NCBI GenBank assembly: GCA_037576195.1
Contig: CM075101.1
Coordinates: 17,298,001-17,362,000, forward strand
Source of the DNA: Phytoseiulus persimilis
Lineage: Eukaryota; Arthropoda; Arachnida; Mesostigmata; Phytoseiidae
Length of the DNA stretch: 64,000 bases
Reading direction: 5' to 3'
In this document: one piece after another, positions 1 through 9,423 of the stretch
Layout: every line of letters starts with the position of its first letter
How positions within the stretch are numbered: position 1 is the first letter of the stretch
Notes under the pieces: generated by a model
Told to the model about the DNA's origin: nothing
The model's input: the letters and a program-made list of their open reading frames with translations, nothing else
Database searches by the model: none
Position numbers and translations under genes: made by a program

Positions 1-585
1 GAAGACCGCCGCACCAACGAGACGAGTGGCTTGCTCGACGAGTGCAGAAGAGTTTTCGGGAAAGAAGGCCCCGATGTTTACGAGGCAATTAACTCTGTCT
101 TCGATGTTTTGCCCTTGGCAGCCATAGTGGATAGGCAGCTGTTCTGCGTTCATGGAGGCATTCCACAAAACATTTTGAATCCCCCCTACCTTGGAGCTAT
201 AAACTGTGTGGAAGTCGACTTATCGAATCCGATTGAGGATCAGACTGCGATGGAATTGATCTGGAATGACCCAAATTATGCGCTAGCTCCGGAGGATGAC
301 TACGCCCCCAAGACGGCGGGTGGCGTCGGTAAACTGTTCAGCGCGGCCGTTATGTCCAAATTCCTCGAGCAGTTCAACATAGCATTTGTGATTCGAGCCC
401 AGCAGCCTCAGCGAGCTGGATCCGATTCTCCATTCTCTGAACACCTCATATCTCTCAACTCCTCCACGGAAACCAGGGACGCCCTGGAAACTCGCACGGC
501 CTCGGTTCTCGCTCTCGGTGCCAAGGTGCATCACATACAGTTCTATCCAACGGCTTCCTTGGAGCTCTTGAAGTCAGGAATCTAA
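1..585 (+). CDS. PPP-family Ser/Thr phosphatase-like protein, C-terminal part, probably catalytically inactive
   Basis: One exon is open from base 1 to the TAA at 583-585, about 194 residues, and it begins upstream of the window. The leading ED is probably the tail of a GNHE(D) motif, followed by DECRRVFG, LPLAAIVD and FCVHGGIP. These match the PP1/PP2A-type fold, in which HGG carries a metal-ligand histidine. LIWNDP corresponds to PP1 LLWSDP. Three parts of the usual active site are changed. The NDRG segment before the FGAEVV helix is absent. The CRAHQ motif reads IRAQQ, so the metal-ligand histidine (PP1 His248) is glutamine. The SAPNYCG loop is replaced by LNSSTETRD. I infer a pseudophosphatase, perhaps a scaffold or binding protein. 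It could also be a young pseudogene, but the frame is intact. The subfamily is not recognised. Confidence 0.75.
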   Translation, partial: EDRRTNETSGLLDECRRVFGKEGPDVYEAINSVFDVLPLAAIVDRQLFCVHGGIPQNILNPPYLGAINCVEVDLSNPIEDQTAMELIWNDPNYALAPEDDYAPKTAGGVGKLFSAAVMSKFLEQFNIAFVIRAQQPQRAGSDSPFSEHLISLNSSTETRDALETRTASVLALGAKVHHIQFYPTASLELLKSGI

Positions 586-589
586 TAAA
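584..589 (+). terminator. AATAAA polyadenylation signal overlapping the stop codon
   Basis: The sequence reads TCTAATAAAC, so the canonical AATAAA starts on the second base of the TAA stop codon of the phosphatase-like gene. If used, the 3' untranslated region would be only some 15-30 bases. A more distal signal cannot be excluded. Confidence 0.4.
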
Positions 590-1393
590 CTGATGATTCG
601 TTCATCACGGTGGAGCGTTTTTTCACAGAATAGGGCCAAAGAGAATGCCTTCGAATTTAGTAGTTCTGAAAGACAGTGGAGGGCAGGAGATTCTTTTCGC
701 GGGTCAAAATGCAGGTGGCAACCTTGTCGGCGAGCCATTCATTCTTGGAAATTCGCTGCTTTCGTCCATGGATAAGTTTCGCCCCGAACAAAAGAATACG
801 CAAGATGTCCGAGATGATATGATGTTGAACGCGGGAAGAATCGGAATCGGGGTCGATTTGAAGAGCTATCTGTTCCCCACTTTCCAGAAACTACGACGAA
901 CACCTCGGAGATGAGGCAACACGAGTTTCCCTGAGCATTCGAGAAAGAAAGGTGCTTCTTTTCTCCCCATCGGAACAGGAATCGCTCCTTTCACCAAGCG
1001 ACGTCCTATATTTATTTTGCAAAGCTCTGTAGTGTTCCTCATCAGCGCCAGGGATCCCGAATTAGTAATTGGGATTCAGAACTCAGAAGGGCTGGGCAGT
1101 CGGAAACGCGTTACGCCCGAACTCGTCTCAAACCCGATGTTGCCGGCGAATGAAAACAAGGATTGGACCTGAGTCAGTTTTTATTCGCATTTTTTCTGGC
1201 ATCACTTCACCAATTGAGTTAAGTACATTCACTCGCGAACGATGATGAGCCTCATTCATTAGTTGAAGATTTTCCATTCGAAAGAATCGGGCTCAGTTGA
1301 CTTGAAACCGGGTTCAGAATCCATCGTGTTAGAAGCTATAAGATCGGAACTTCGATCAAAGATGCACTCCCAAATGGAGGTAGATAAAAGCGT
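586..1393. other. Convergent spacer between phosphatase-like gene and FANCD2
   Basis: About 800 bp lie between two converging 3' ends. Short open frames here (for example + strand 645-914) show no recognisable motifs and no splice context. The right part should hold the FANCD2 3' untranslated region. Confidence 0.5.
1180..1185 (-). terminator. Probable FANCD2 polyadenylation signal
   Basis: TTTATT on the + strand is AATAAA on the - strand, about 210 bases past the FANCD2 stop codon. A second copy at 1011-1016 could be an alternative. Confidence 0.4.
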
Positions 1394-4300
1394 CTAGAAT
1401 TCCGTGCTCTCGTCCGTGAGGTTATAGGCGACCTCTCCCTCGTCTTCCTCCTGCGAAAAATTGAAAGCCGAGAACGGACCGTTAGTGACGCACGTTCATC
1501 CGCGCAGAACGGAATCCGCTTAGAGAAACTCTTGGCAGACTCCCGAAGTAGCTGACCTCGTCGACGTCGCTGAGATTCTCATCTTGCTCCGGATCATCGT
1601 CTCCCGGCTCCAGCTCCATGGTTTCACCCTTCAAATTCCGCATTTTCAGGTGGCCCATTTGGAGGGCCTCTCCACAACCGAACTTGTTGAACAGGGCTTT
1701 CATCTTGAAGAGGAATATCTCCAAGAGCTTTCGGGCTACAGGTACCTGTATGGGACGGTGAACAAACGATGTGAACTTCAGGCGAACTTCTTCCGTCATC
1801 TAGGGGAGTGATTTTGGATATTTTTGGATCGCGGTTCCCTCAAGCAACAGGGCTCCAGGTTGAGAATCACTGATCTAGAGGTTCGCAACCTCAGAGATGG
1901 TTGAGCTTTACCTGTCTTCCAAGAGCAACTTGCTGGGACATTTTGAAGTGCGAACAAGTGTGCTGCATGATTCTCGTCGAATGCTGTAGCGTTTTCACAA
2001 GACGCAGAACGTCGTCGTTACGAGATCTGAACTGCGCCTCAAGAACAGGAATTCCATGTTTGACAAACATATCCAGAGTTTCACAGGCGGTCTGGAGGAC
2101 AAAGGCAATTTTTCAGCTTTCAGCTCTACTGCGATTCGATCGATATCATACTGTCTGCCGGCTCCTCATCCCGGGGAAAGAGCTCACTGCCGAAGGTTTG
2201 ACCGACCTTCAAGCCGCAAGAGGCGTTGGAATTTGTGGCAGCAATTTTAATCACGTCCAGGAATTCCCGTAAGCGCTGTACAACGTTGAGCCAAGCGTCC
2301 AACGTCGATGTGTTCGAGGGACCACAGGACTGTTTCGTACATTTGATGAAATATGAAGAGATCGTCTTGAGGCATGGCGCTATCGTGTCCCTGCAAGTTC
2401 AAGATCGTCTAGCATCACTATGAACCTTTCGCCCAGGCTTCAGAACGCTCTCTCGATGTGGTTCTAGAGGCTCGGAGGAGAGCAGCTCACTCTCACAGAT
2501 TACATACTTTGAAATAAGAGGGAACGTGCTACTTCTAGGGTTCTCTGCGAGTTCGGGCAACACTTCAGAAACCAAGTACCCTATTTGCATGAAGCGGTCG
2601 TCGCTTTCCTCGATGTACACGGTCAGTAAGGTCTGAAAGGAATGACCTCTTAGCTCGGCTGAGCCTCACGATTGAACTAAAAAATAATTAACACAATATA
2701 CAAACTCTCCTGCTGCGGATCTTCAGATTCGATGAGATCATACCTGAGCACACTTCGAAACGACTCTGTTCTCTAACCCGGTGCGAGGCCAATCTTTTCG
2801 GAGGAAATCTTCGGCAACGCCCAGAAGCTTCCGCTTATTCGAGTCGGCGTTGGACGCTGTCTTGTCCAAAACCGTGAGAAGCAGCCGGACGAAGGCTGCT
2901 GCGGTGTGAAGATCGTTTATTGAAGGCGAGAGCTCCACGAAGTAATTGAACACTCGCCTGAAAGTTTCAGAGACGATGGAGGACCACGTGAAAATTTGCT
3001 CGCATGATTCTGCCCCGATGAGCCAGCATAGCGTGACCCACCGACGTGGTGGGGACTCGTGATTCAGGAGAGGGGAGGAAATATCTCACTTGTGAAATTC
3101 CACGAGATCGCACTGAGTCCTGAACTGCGTGTTGCCGACTCGTAGAGCGATGAGATTAAGTGCATCACGGAGTGTCTGAAAGGATGTTCAGCGAGGGGCA
3201 TGGAGAGATATTGGGATCGCAACTCTCTAGCACACATATTCATTCAACGCTCGCGCGCACTGAGCTCCAAACCTTCGAATATCTCGGCTCGTTGAAACCT
3301 CGCCAAGAGAGTAAAGAGTTCAGAATTGAGAAGCATAGTCGCAAGCATCCAATATTGTCGGGTTCGAGCACAGAGTCCTCGGGATCGTCGCTGTTGCCCT
3401 GTAAAAGCTCATTGAGCTATTTTCGCAGAGGGGTATTGGCAGTTCCTTGGAAACCAAGCTCTAGAGGTACGGACCTGAATTTTTTTAGCCAAGTCTTCGA
3501 CGAAAACGGTCAGTATCGGCAAGAGATCCACAACGAAGTGCACAGCTTCGATTGGGGGCCTTCGAACTGCCACAACTTCTTTCTTCATCGCGGCCTGAAC
3601 GGAGAGAGAACCGTGATTCGCCTCTCAAGTAGAGGTGGGACGGATCATGACAGTTGATCATGAGAACGATTCTATCCAGGGACCTACTGGCAGAAACGAT
3701 GTGCGCTGCGGCTCGTCGAGTGCCAGAGACATTTCCAGTTGCAAGAGGAGCTCCTGGAGGGCGAAAGCCAGCTCTTTTGGAGGCAAGTCGTCTCCGACGA
3801 GAAGCATGTAGTTGAGATCCAGCGATCGCAGGAAGTTCCGAAAGGCCGAAGTTGACACCGGCGCGGCTGAAATGGGAGAAAGAAACGCGATGAGAACCTC
3901 CCGCCTCGAAGAGAGCGATCACTTTTTCCGAGCATGTTCACTCACGAGCTGCCTTTACGGCTGGAGGGTCGTCTTCATCATCTCCATCGGCCTTGCGTTT
4001 TCGGCCCCTGCAGGAAAGTTGAATTTGAGGATTCCCTCGGCGACTTCCACGATCTGTTAGCTCTTGGCTTTCTATATGGTTTTTGATTACAAACCGGGTG
4101 CCTTTGGTCTTGACCGCTGTTTTCACGTGGATGGTTTGAGCGCTGGAGTCATCTTCGAAGCCCACTCGGGGAGGAACGAAAGACGGGAGCTGCGGGAGCC
4201 AGCTGTACGGGGGAAAGTTTCCGATGAGGCAAACAGGGGCGGGATCTATTAGAGACACACCATCTGGCCTTCGTCACCGAACCCCATGCATCCCAAGGTC

Positions 4301-7300
4301 TGGCGGAGCGATTCAACAGAACAGCAGCGATATTTCTGTTCCCCTCACATGCAGAAATTCTCACCTTGCAGCGACGTCTATGAGCAGCACTTGATGCTTC
4401 AGGATCTTGATCAGTTGCGTCTTCACTTCATCCGACATCTTGTGCGAAGCACAGTTGAGGAGCTGCGATGACGTGAAAAGAGAGGCTTGATGAGCTTCAA
4501 GGATCGCCATACATTCAAATTTGCAGATAGAACTGTAAAAATTCTGATGATTCAAGCACAGCTCGAACCTCTCGATGCCAGTTGATAGTGTGGAACAACG
4601 TCGTAAGTATACAGTCTTTATCGGGCGCGACCTGAAAACTCAGCTCCGCCAGGTCGGCGGGGAGAGTCTGCGCGAACAACAGAGCGCTGATACCCTGCAA
4701 TGCGGAGTGGTTGAATCAGGTGCGGAAAATAATTGGAAATCATAGAGAGAGAGATTCGTACATATAACATGCATCATGAGGCTCGATGTGCACCCACTTG
4801 GAGATCCGGACCGAAGCAAACGACCTCGGAGATCCGAAGGAGTCGGAACAGTGGACACATCGCGTCAATGGGCATCCTGCAATTCCAGTCAAAACCACCG
4901 TAATTGAAATTCCCCAGATCCCTGCGAGTCACGCATCAACTTGATTGAGATGTCCCAACTTGCCCTCTGGCTGATGGCCGGTCTCGAGATAGGCAGAGCC
5001 TCTGGATATCAATCTGGAGTCCCGGGGAATCAATGGAGCTCCTACTCAGAAGAGACGAGGAGGAAGAGCTGGAAATTTCATGGTTGTTGTCCATCAATGA
5101 TCCTCCATCACTCAGAAGAAACTATTTTCCAGAAGTTGGCGAGCAATGATAATGATTCTCCGATCCTAAACCTCCGCACCATTCTCCACCAGCTGCAGCC
5201 GGTGAAACATAGGATCGTTGGAACTCCGCTGCTGCCCAACTATGTATCCATTTGACGAGAGCTTTGTCCAAGTGCGGTACAGCCAGGCCGAGCTCGTCGA
5301 GGAACAGCGCTGCCGACACAGGGAAATTCCTGGATGATTCGAGCGCTTGTTCGAGACAGCCTTGAGCCTCCGTCGCGAAATCGGCGCCACTGTCAGGGAA
5401 TGGTTATGGTGAGCAAGCAGAGAGAATTCGGTAAAGCAATTGTGAGATAACTTCTTCGGACTGGTAGGGGTCGAGGTACCTCTTCTTGGAAGCCATGGCC
5501 TCCACAATAGCCACCGAGGCCACAACGCCCACGCATTTGTATTTCAGATTTGGATTCACAAGTCGTTTGCGGGCGGCTATCCGTAAAGTGTCCTGGAAAT
5601 TATGGAGGAGTTATTTTCCCTTCGATCAAGAGAGTTGGAAAAGCGTACAGGGATTTCGGAGGGGGTGCAGATGAGTTCCTCGTGTACGCCGATTCCGAGT
5701 CCACCTCCATTCTGTAAGCTCCACACCTCATATCGACTCAAGTTGTCGAACTCATGTAGGCGATTTACGCATAACGTAATTTTCCAGACACCAATGATTT
5801 ATTCAGCTACGATCGTGGTTGCTTCCCACCTTCAGTCCGCTTTCGGAATCCTGCGACGCATAAGCCAGACTGGACAAGCTCCTGAAGAGCGTCCTGGCCT
5901 GCCCGAGAGACAAACGGGGGATCTGATCGACCAATGACTGCAGCATGAAACCGTAAGGCGCAGTTGCCTGTGCATGCTCCAGGCACAGTGATTCCACACA
6001 GGTCAGAGAGTTTTGGAGTTCCGACGGCGAACCAGAACCCGCGTGAGTCAGAAGCGACACGATAACGTCCTTCAGGGAGGAATTTAAGCGTTAGAACTCG
6101 ATTTCAAAGCAGACAGCCGTTTCTGATCACACTTAGTCGACTCCAGGGCAATATTGTGAACTAATCATTAGCTCGGATAGCGAGCGTTTCCCACAAAAGC
6201 GAGTGAGGGTGGTTTACATTGGATTTCCTTACCGTTTGGACGTGAGCATCATAATTGAGGAATAGTTGCTTGTACGCCGTGGAAGCAAACTCATGAACGC
6301 TAACAACGACACTCCTCAGCAATATTTCGCACACAGCGACCACGTTCGCAATATATCTGTCAAGAGGAAGAGGCAGGAATCCAGTGTTTAGACGGACTCG
6401 CGAGCGAATGCTTGTTCGAGCAGTCAAACAGTTTTACTGACCGGAACCGTGAGTTGGAACCAGGAGCCCCCTCCCCCCCCCCCCCTGTCTGCGATCACAG
6501 CCACTCAAAACGTGCGATGAAAAAAGAACACTTGCCTTTTGAGCAAACACCTGAACTTCGTCAATATCTCTGTGATGAGGGTCTCGGTCAGGCACTCGTC
6601 TCTGATCACTTGTCGCAGAGTTAGGTCCACGTGACGTTGAGGTAATTGCCGATAACAAGTGAAGAGGAAGAGGACGTCCAAATGCTAAAGGACGAAACCA
6701 ACTGCACTTGGAATCCGATCAACAATCGCCTCTGAGTGTCCCCGGGTTCCTCTGTTCTGGAGTGGAAATTCGCCACTCTGCCAATAGAAACTCACCTTAA
6801 GAGGGGTGCCAGAGGCATTCACTTCGATCATTTTCAACCAGCGTTCCCCAATTACTTTGTGAGTCATGACTCCGACTCTGAGTTTTTCAATGAAACGATG
6901 GAGGTCTTCGTCAGCGACCAGGCTACAGGTATATCGGATAATTATTCAGTTGCAGGATCGGATTTCCAACATCGGAACCTTATTCCTCCTCCTTCACATA
7001 TGGGTAATTCTCCCCCTCGTTCTCGGACTGGAATATGTTTCAGATTAGGATATCACAATTACCACCCGGCTGGTTCACTTAGAGCTTCTTCCTGTCGGCT
7101 CTGACTGGCAGCCAGACTGACGGCCTCGCTGCATCGCAGAAGATTGATGACTATGGGGGCATCGGAGTCCGGCAGATTTTGCAGAATGAAGTCTAGTACG
7201 GGACACAGCTGGCCGATGTCCAAGTTGGGGATGGATGAAAGTACGCTCTTGCGAATCTGGAAGATCTGGATTTCACGAGTTCTGCACTCAGAGTCCAAAA

Positions 7301-8246
7301 GAGCGCTCCGAAGTGTACGGTAGCCAGAAAGTTGTGAACTAATGAATGAATCCTCACATCTGCGACCTGATCCTCGGGGACGCGGATAGCACCAAGAGCT
7401 TCTAGAACTGCGCCAGATAGTTCAGAGCGCGCCTCATACAGCTCACAGAGCTTCAGTGAAGCCATCGTTTGGGATTCTTCATCGAGTAACAGATCAGGCA
7501 GCGCTTTGATGAGTTGTCGCTGGCTCTCCACCGGAAAATCCTCAACGATTTCGAAAAGCCTACTGGCTAAATACTGGAATGGGACAGTGCTCAGATTACC
7601 CCGTTAGATTCTCCAACTCTCCTGTGGGTGGGAGTGGGATCATCTGGTGACTTCGGTCGTATCGCTCACCCCTGACTCGCCGATGGAATCCTGCCACTTT
7701 AGCGCCTGGATCACCCCGGCCAAAACCTGTGTCGCATTTTCTTCCGCAAGCACTCGTTCATAGAGAATGTCAAGAATCATTTTGAGGAGGTCTTTTTGGA
7801 GCTGGGGTACTCCGAGGATCAGACAGAGAACACTGTTCTGTCGAGATGGCCATAACGTCATCCTGAAATCGGGCGTGGAAGAAAAACTCTCCATCCAAAT
7901 ATGTGACTAGCAGGTACCGGAAACTGAAGTCCCCGGAATCGGAATTTTCACATTTATGAAGGGGTGAGAGTATGCTGAAGCGGACTCACTGGCTCTCCGA
8001 ATCATCTGATGCGTCACAAGTGAGCAGAGAGTTCTCGAAGATCTCAGGATTCTTCCCGAAATACTTCCGAATTTCATCAACGATGGCGACAGCCGCTCCT
8101 TCTCGACTCGACAAGTGAGCTTGGAATCTCTTATGGAACTCTCTGCGCTCCACACTGATTTTAACCGCTTTTCCATCTCGCATTTCCAGACCACATTCCT
8201 TAAGGAGAGCTTCGAGGGAAATGCCACTTTTGCTCGGAGGGCCCAT
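1394..8246 (-). CDS. FANCD2: Fanconi anemia group D2 protein (FANCD2), 26 exons
   Basis: FANCD2 pairs with FANCI as a DNA clamp. After monoubiquitination by the Fanconi core complex it organises interstrand-crosslink repair in the nucleus. Segments align in order with human FANCD2: LGVPQLQKD, ALKWQDS, IPNLDIGQL, NLKYKCVGV (ubiquitination site), CPLFRLLRI, TLFHTINWHRE, VPPRVGFED, a basic GRKRKADG patch, TLRDALNLIALR, DLHTAAAFVRLLLTVLDK, SSTFPLISK, and EALQMGHLKMRNLKGE before an acidic tail. Exons (high to low): 8246-7990, 7862-7670, 7573-7358, 7265-7079, 6905-6796, 6684-6551, 6356-6233, 6069-5830, 5711-5649, 5592-5480, 5389-5180, about 5070-4930, about 4925-4798, 4694-4569, 4462-4365, 4268-3946, 3866-3688, 3594-3475, 3398-3273, 3175-3090, 2957-2744, 2632-2508, 2390-2207, 2091-1912, 1799-1557, 1450-1394. 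Phase is kept at all junctions except around the two approximate exons. The estimated length is about 1,380 residues (human 1,451). The start is the first ATG of the exon, but an acceptor-like TTTCAG lies just upstream, so an extra 5' exon is possible. Confidence 0.9.
5536..5538 (-). other. FANCD2: Codon for the conserved FANCD2 ubiquitin-acceptor lysine
   Basis: In the exon 5592-5480 the peptide LVNPNLKYKCVGVVA aligns with human STVFKYKLIGIIGA, which carries Lys561. The second lysine of KYK is encoded here, the first at 5542-5544. Keeping this site suggests a working monoubiquitination pathway. Which of the two lysines matches Lys561 is from memory. Confidence 0.7.
6473..6485. repeat. Poly-C tract (13 C) in FANCD2 intron
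   Basis: An uninterrupted run of C on the + strand, preceded by CCCCCT, lies in the intron between 6551 and 6356. In the FANCD2 sense direction it is a G run. Confidence 0.9.
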
Positions 8247-8761
8247 CGTGATCTGCGCTGAAACCAATTTTCCTCAGAGAGTTTGAAGCGAGTGCTCCAT
8301 CCACTTTGAGTCTATATCAGAGCCTATCTAACTCCCAGACCGGGAGTTAGATAGCCACGAAATCAACCAGTTGAGCGAACCTCCTCAGAACAGGCTCATG
8401 AGGCGGCACAACCTGACAGATTTCGCTCGAGCCACCGCAACATTTCGAGGATGTTAATAAACATTGAACATAGTTAGAGACTGCAGTGGGTCAGTGCTCA
8501 ATGCGCCTCGCCGAATCATTCACTAGCAATTTCCTCACTGAGATGATGGAATCATTTCAGATCTCTCGTACCCGCCTCGGTACGGTACACTGCGGACTCG
8601 CAGCATCATGGGTATAGATATTCCCACTGCGCAGCTCTCCACCAACCGCAACACGCGAGATGCAGGTAGATGTTATACTTTTAGATCTTAATGGGTGCCC
8701 CCGAAGGGGCTGCAAAAATTGCCATTAGGCTCATTGTGAGTGTTCCTCCGCACGGATGCGT
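8247..8761. other. Spacer upstream of FANCD2
   Basis: About 515 bp between the FANCD2 start and the 3' end of the next - strand candidate gene. It should contain the FANCD2 promoter. A strong inverted repeat at 8324-8354 is the only structure I can point to; no coding motif is seen. Confidence 0.4.
8324..8354. repeat. Perfect 13-bp inverted repeat with 5-nt loop
   Basis: Arms CTATCTAACTCCC (8324-8336) and GGGAGTTAGATAG (8342-8354) are exactly complementary and enclose AGACC. The hairpin is 78 bp upstream of the FANCD2 ATG, in its likely promoter or 5' untranslated region. Confidence 0.85.
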
Positions 8762-9423
8762 TTAGTAAAAGGCGAAACGCATATTCGTCCTTGCGGTGAA
8801 ACCTGAGCGATACTCCTCCAGCGCTGCTCGAGACATGTATGCGTTCCAAACAAGCGTGTCCGCCTCGGCTAGATCAGTGTATGGAAGCTCAAATTGCGTT
8901 GGTCCAATTCGGGTTCCAGCGATTTTCATCAATGGAAACTGTTTGCTCATTGCGGTCATGGGCTTCTATATGTGATTTCTTGTCGAAACTAGGTACCTAT
9001 CGCCGGAATCAGCTTCGAACTATTTTCCGTCGGTTGGCGCTGAGCAGCGACGGGAGAGAGAATGCTCAATCAGCTGACTGGCCCTGCCAGCTACGAACGA
9101 GATGCTCGGTACGCTTGATTCCACAGGAAGGACCATTCCAAAGTCGGGAATAGACTCAGATTGACGAAAGCTACTGCGGAGTACCACTTCAAAAATGATC
9201 CGCTCCAAGGGCCTCTAATTGAGCGAGTTTCCAGCGGGAGCAGACTTCAACTAACCTGAAGCTTATGCTCGCAGTTCGAGGTCGTGTACTCGAACTTGGG
9301 GGAAACTATGCGATTATCAGCTATTTCATGAGAGTTCCATTCGCTCGTGAAGTGATATCTTCCATGATCGTCGATATGAACAACTCCGAGTAACGATTCC
9401 AAACATTTCATGTCATGTTCCCG
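8762..9423 (-). CDS. Candidate MATH-domain protein (no BTB), three exons
   Basis: Three - strand segments join in phase: 9423-9256, 9214-9095 and 8965-8762 (stop TAA at 8764-8762), giving up to about 163 residues. The first ATG in frame is at 9411. Candidate splice sites are CAG|GTTAG to AATTAG|AGG (a 41-base intron) and TTC|GTAGC to ATATAG|AAG. The product resembles a single MATH (meprin/TRAF homology) domain. FTSEWN near the start is followed by RIVSPKFEY and CEHKLQ, as in the W...SPxF...KLxL pattern. The last exon has WNAYMSRAALEEYRSGF, matching the usual W..F.SR..LEE.....D.L strand. No BTB domain follows before the stop. MATH proteins bind peptide motifs and often serve ubiquitin ligases. 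The call rests on weak pattern similarity; an upstream exon or a decayed copy are both possible. Confidence 0.35.

Noticed and set aside
2399-2507. Continuation of the FANCD2 exon past SSTFPLISKY
   Set aside because: The donor TCAAA|GTATGT and acceptor CTTGCAG|GGACACG keep phase and homology; the readthrough peptide does not align.
5393-5479. In-frame continuation of the FANCD2 exon past ASKKR into a leucine-rich stretch
   Set aside because: It ends at a stop, while the donor AAGAG|GTACC joined to CTGACAG|TGGCG restores alignment to the segment containing SAALFLDEL.
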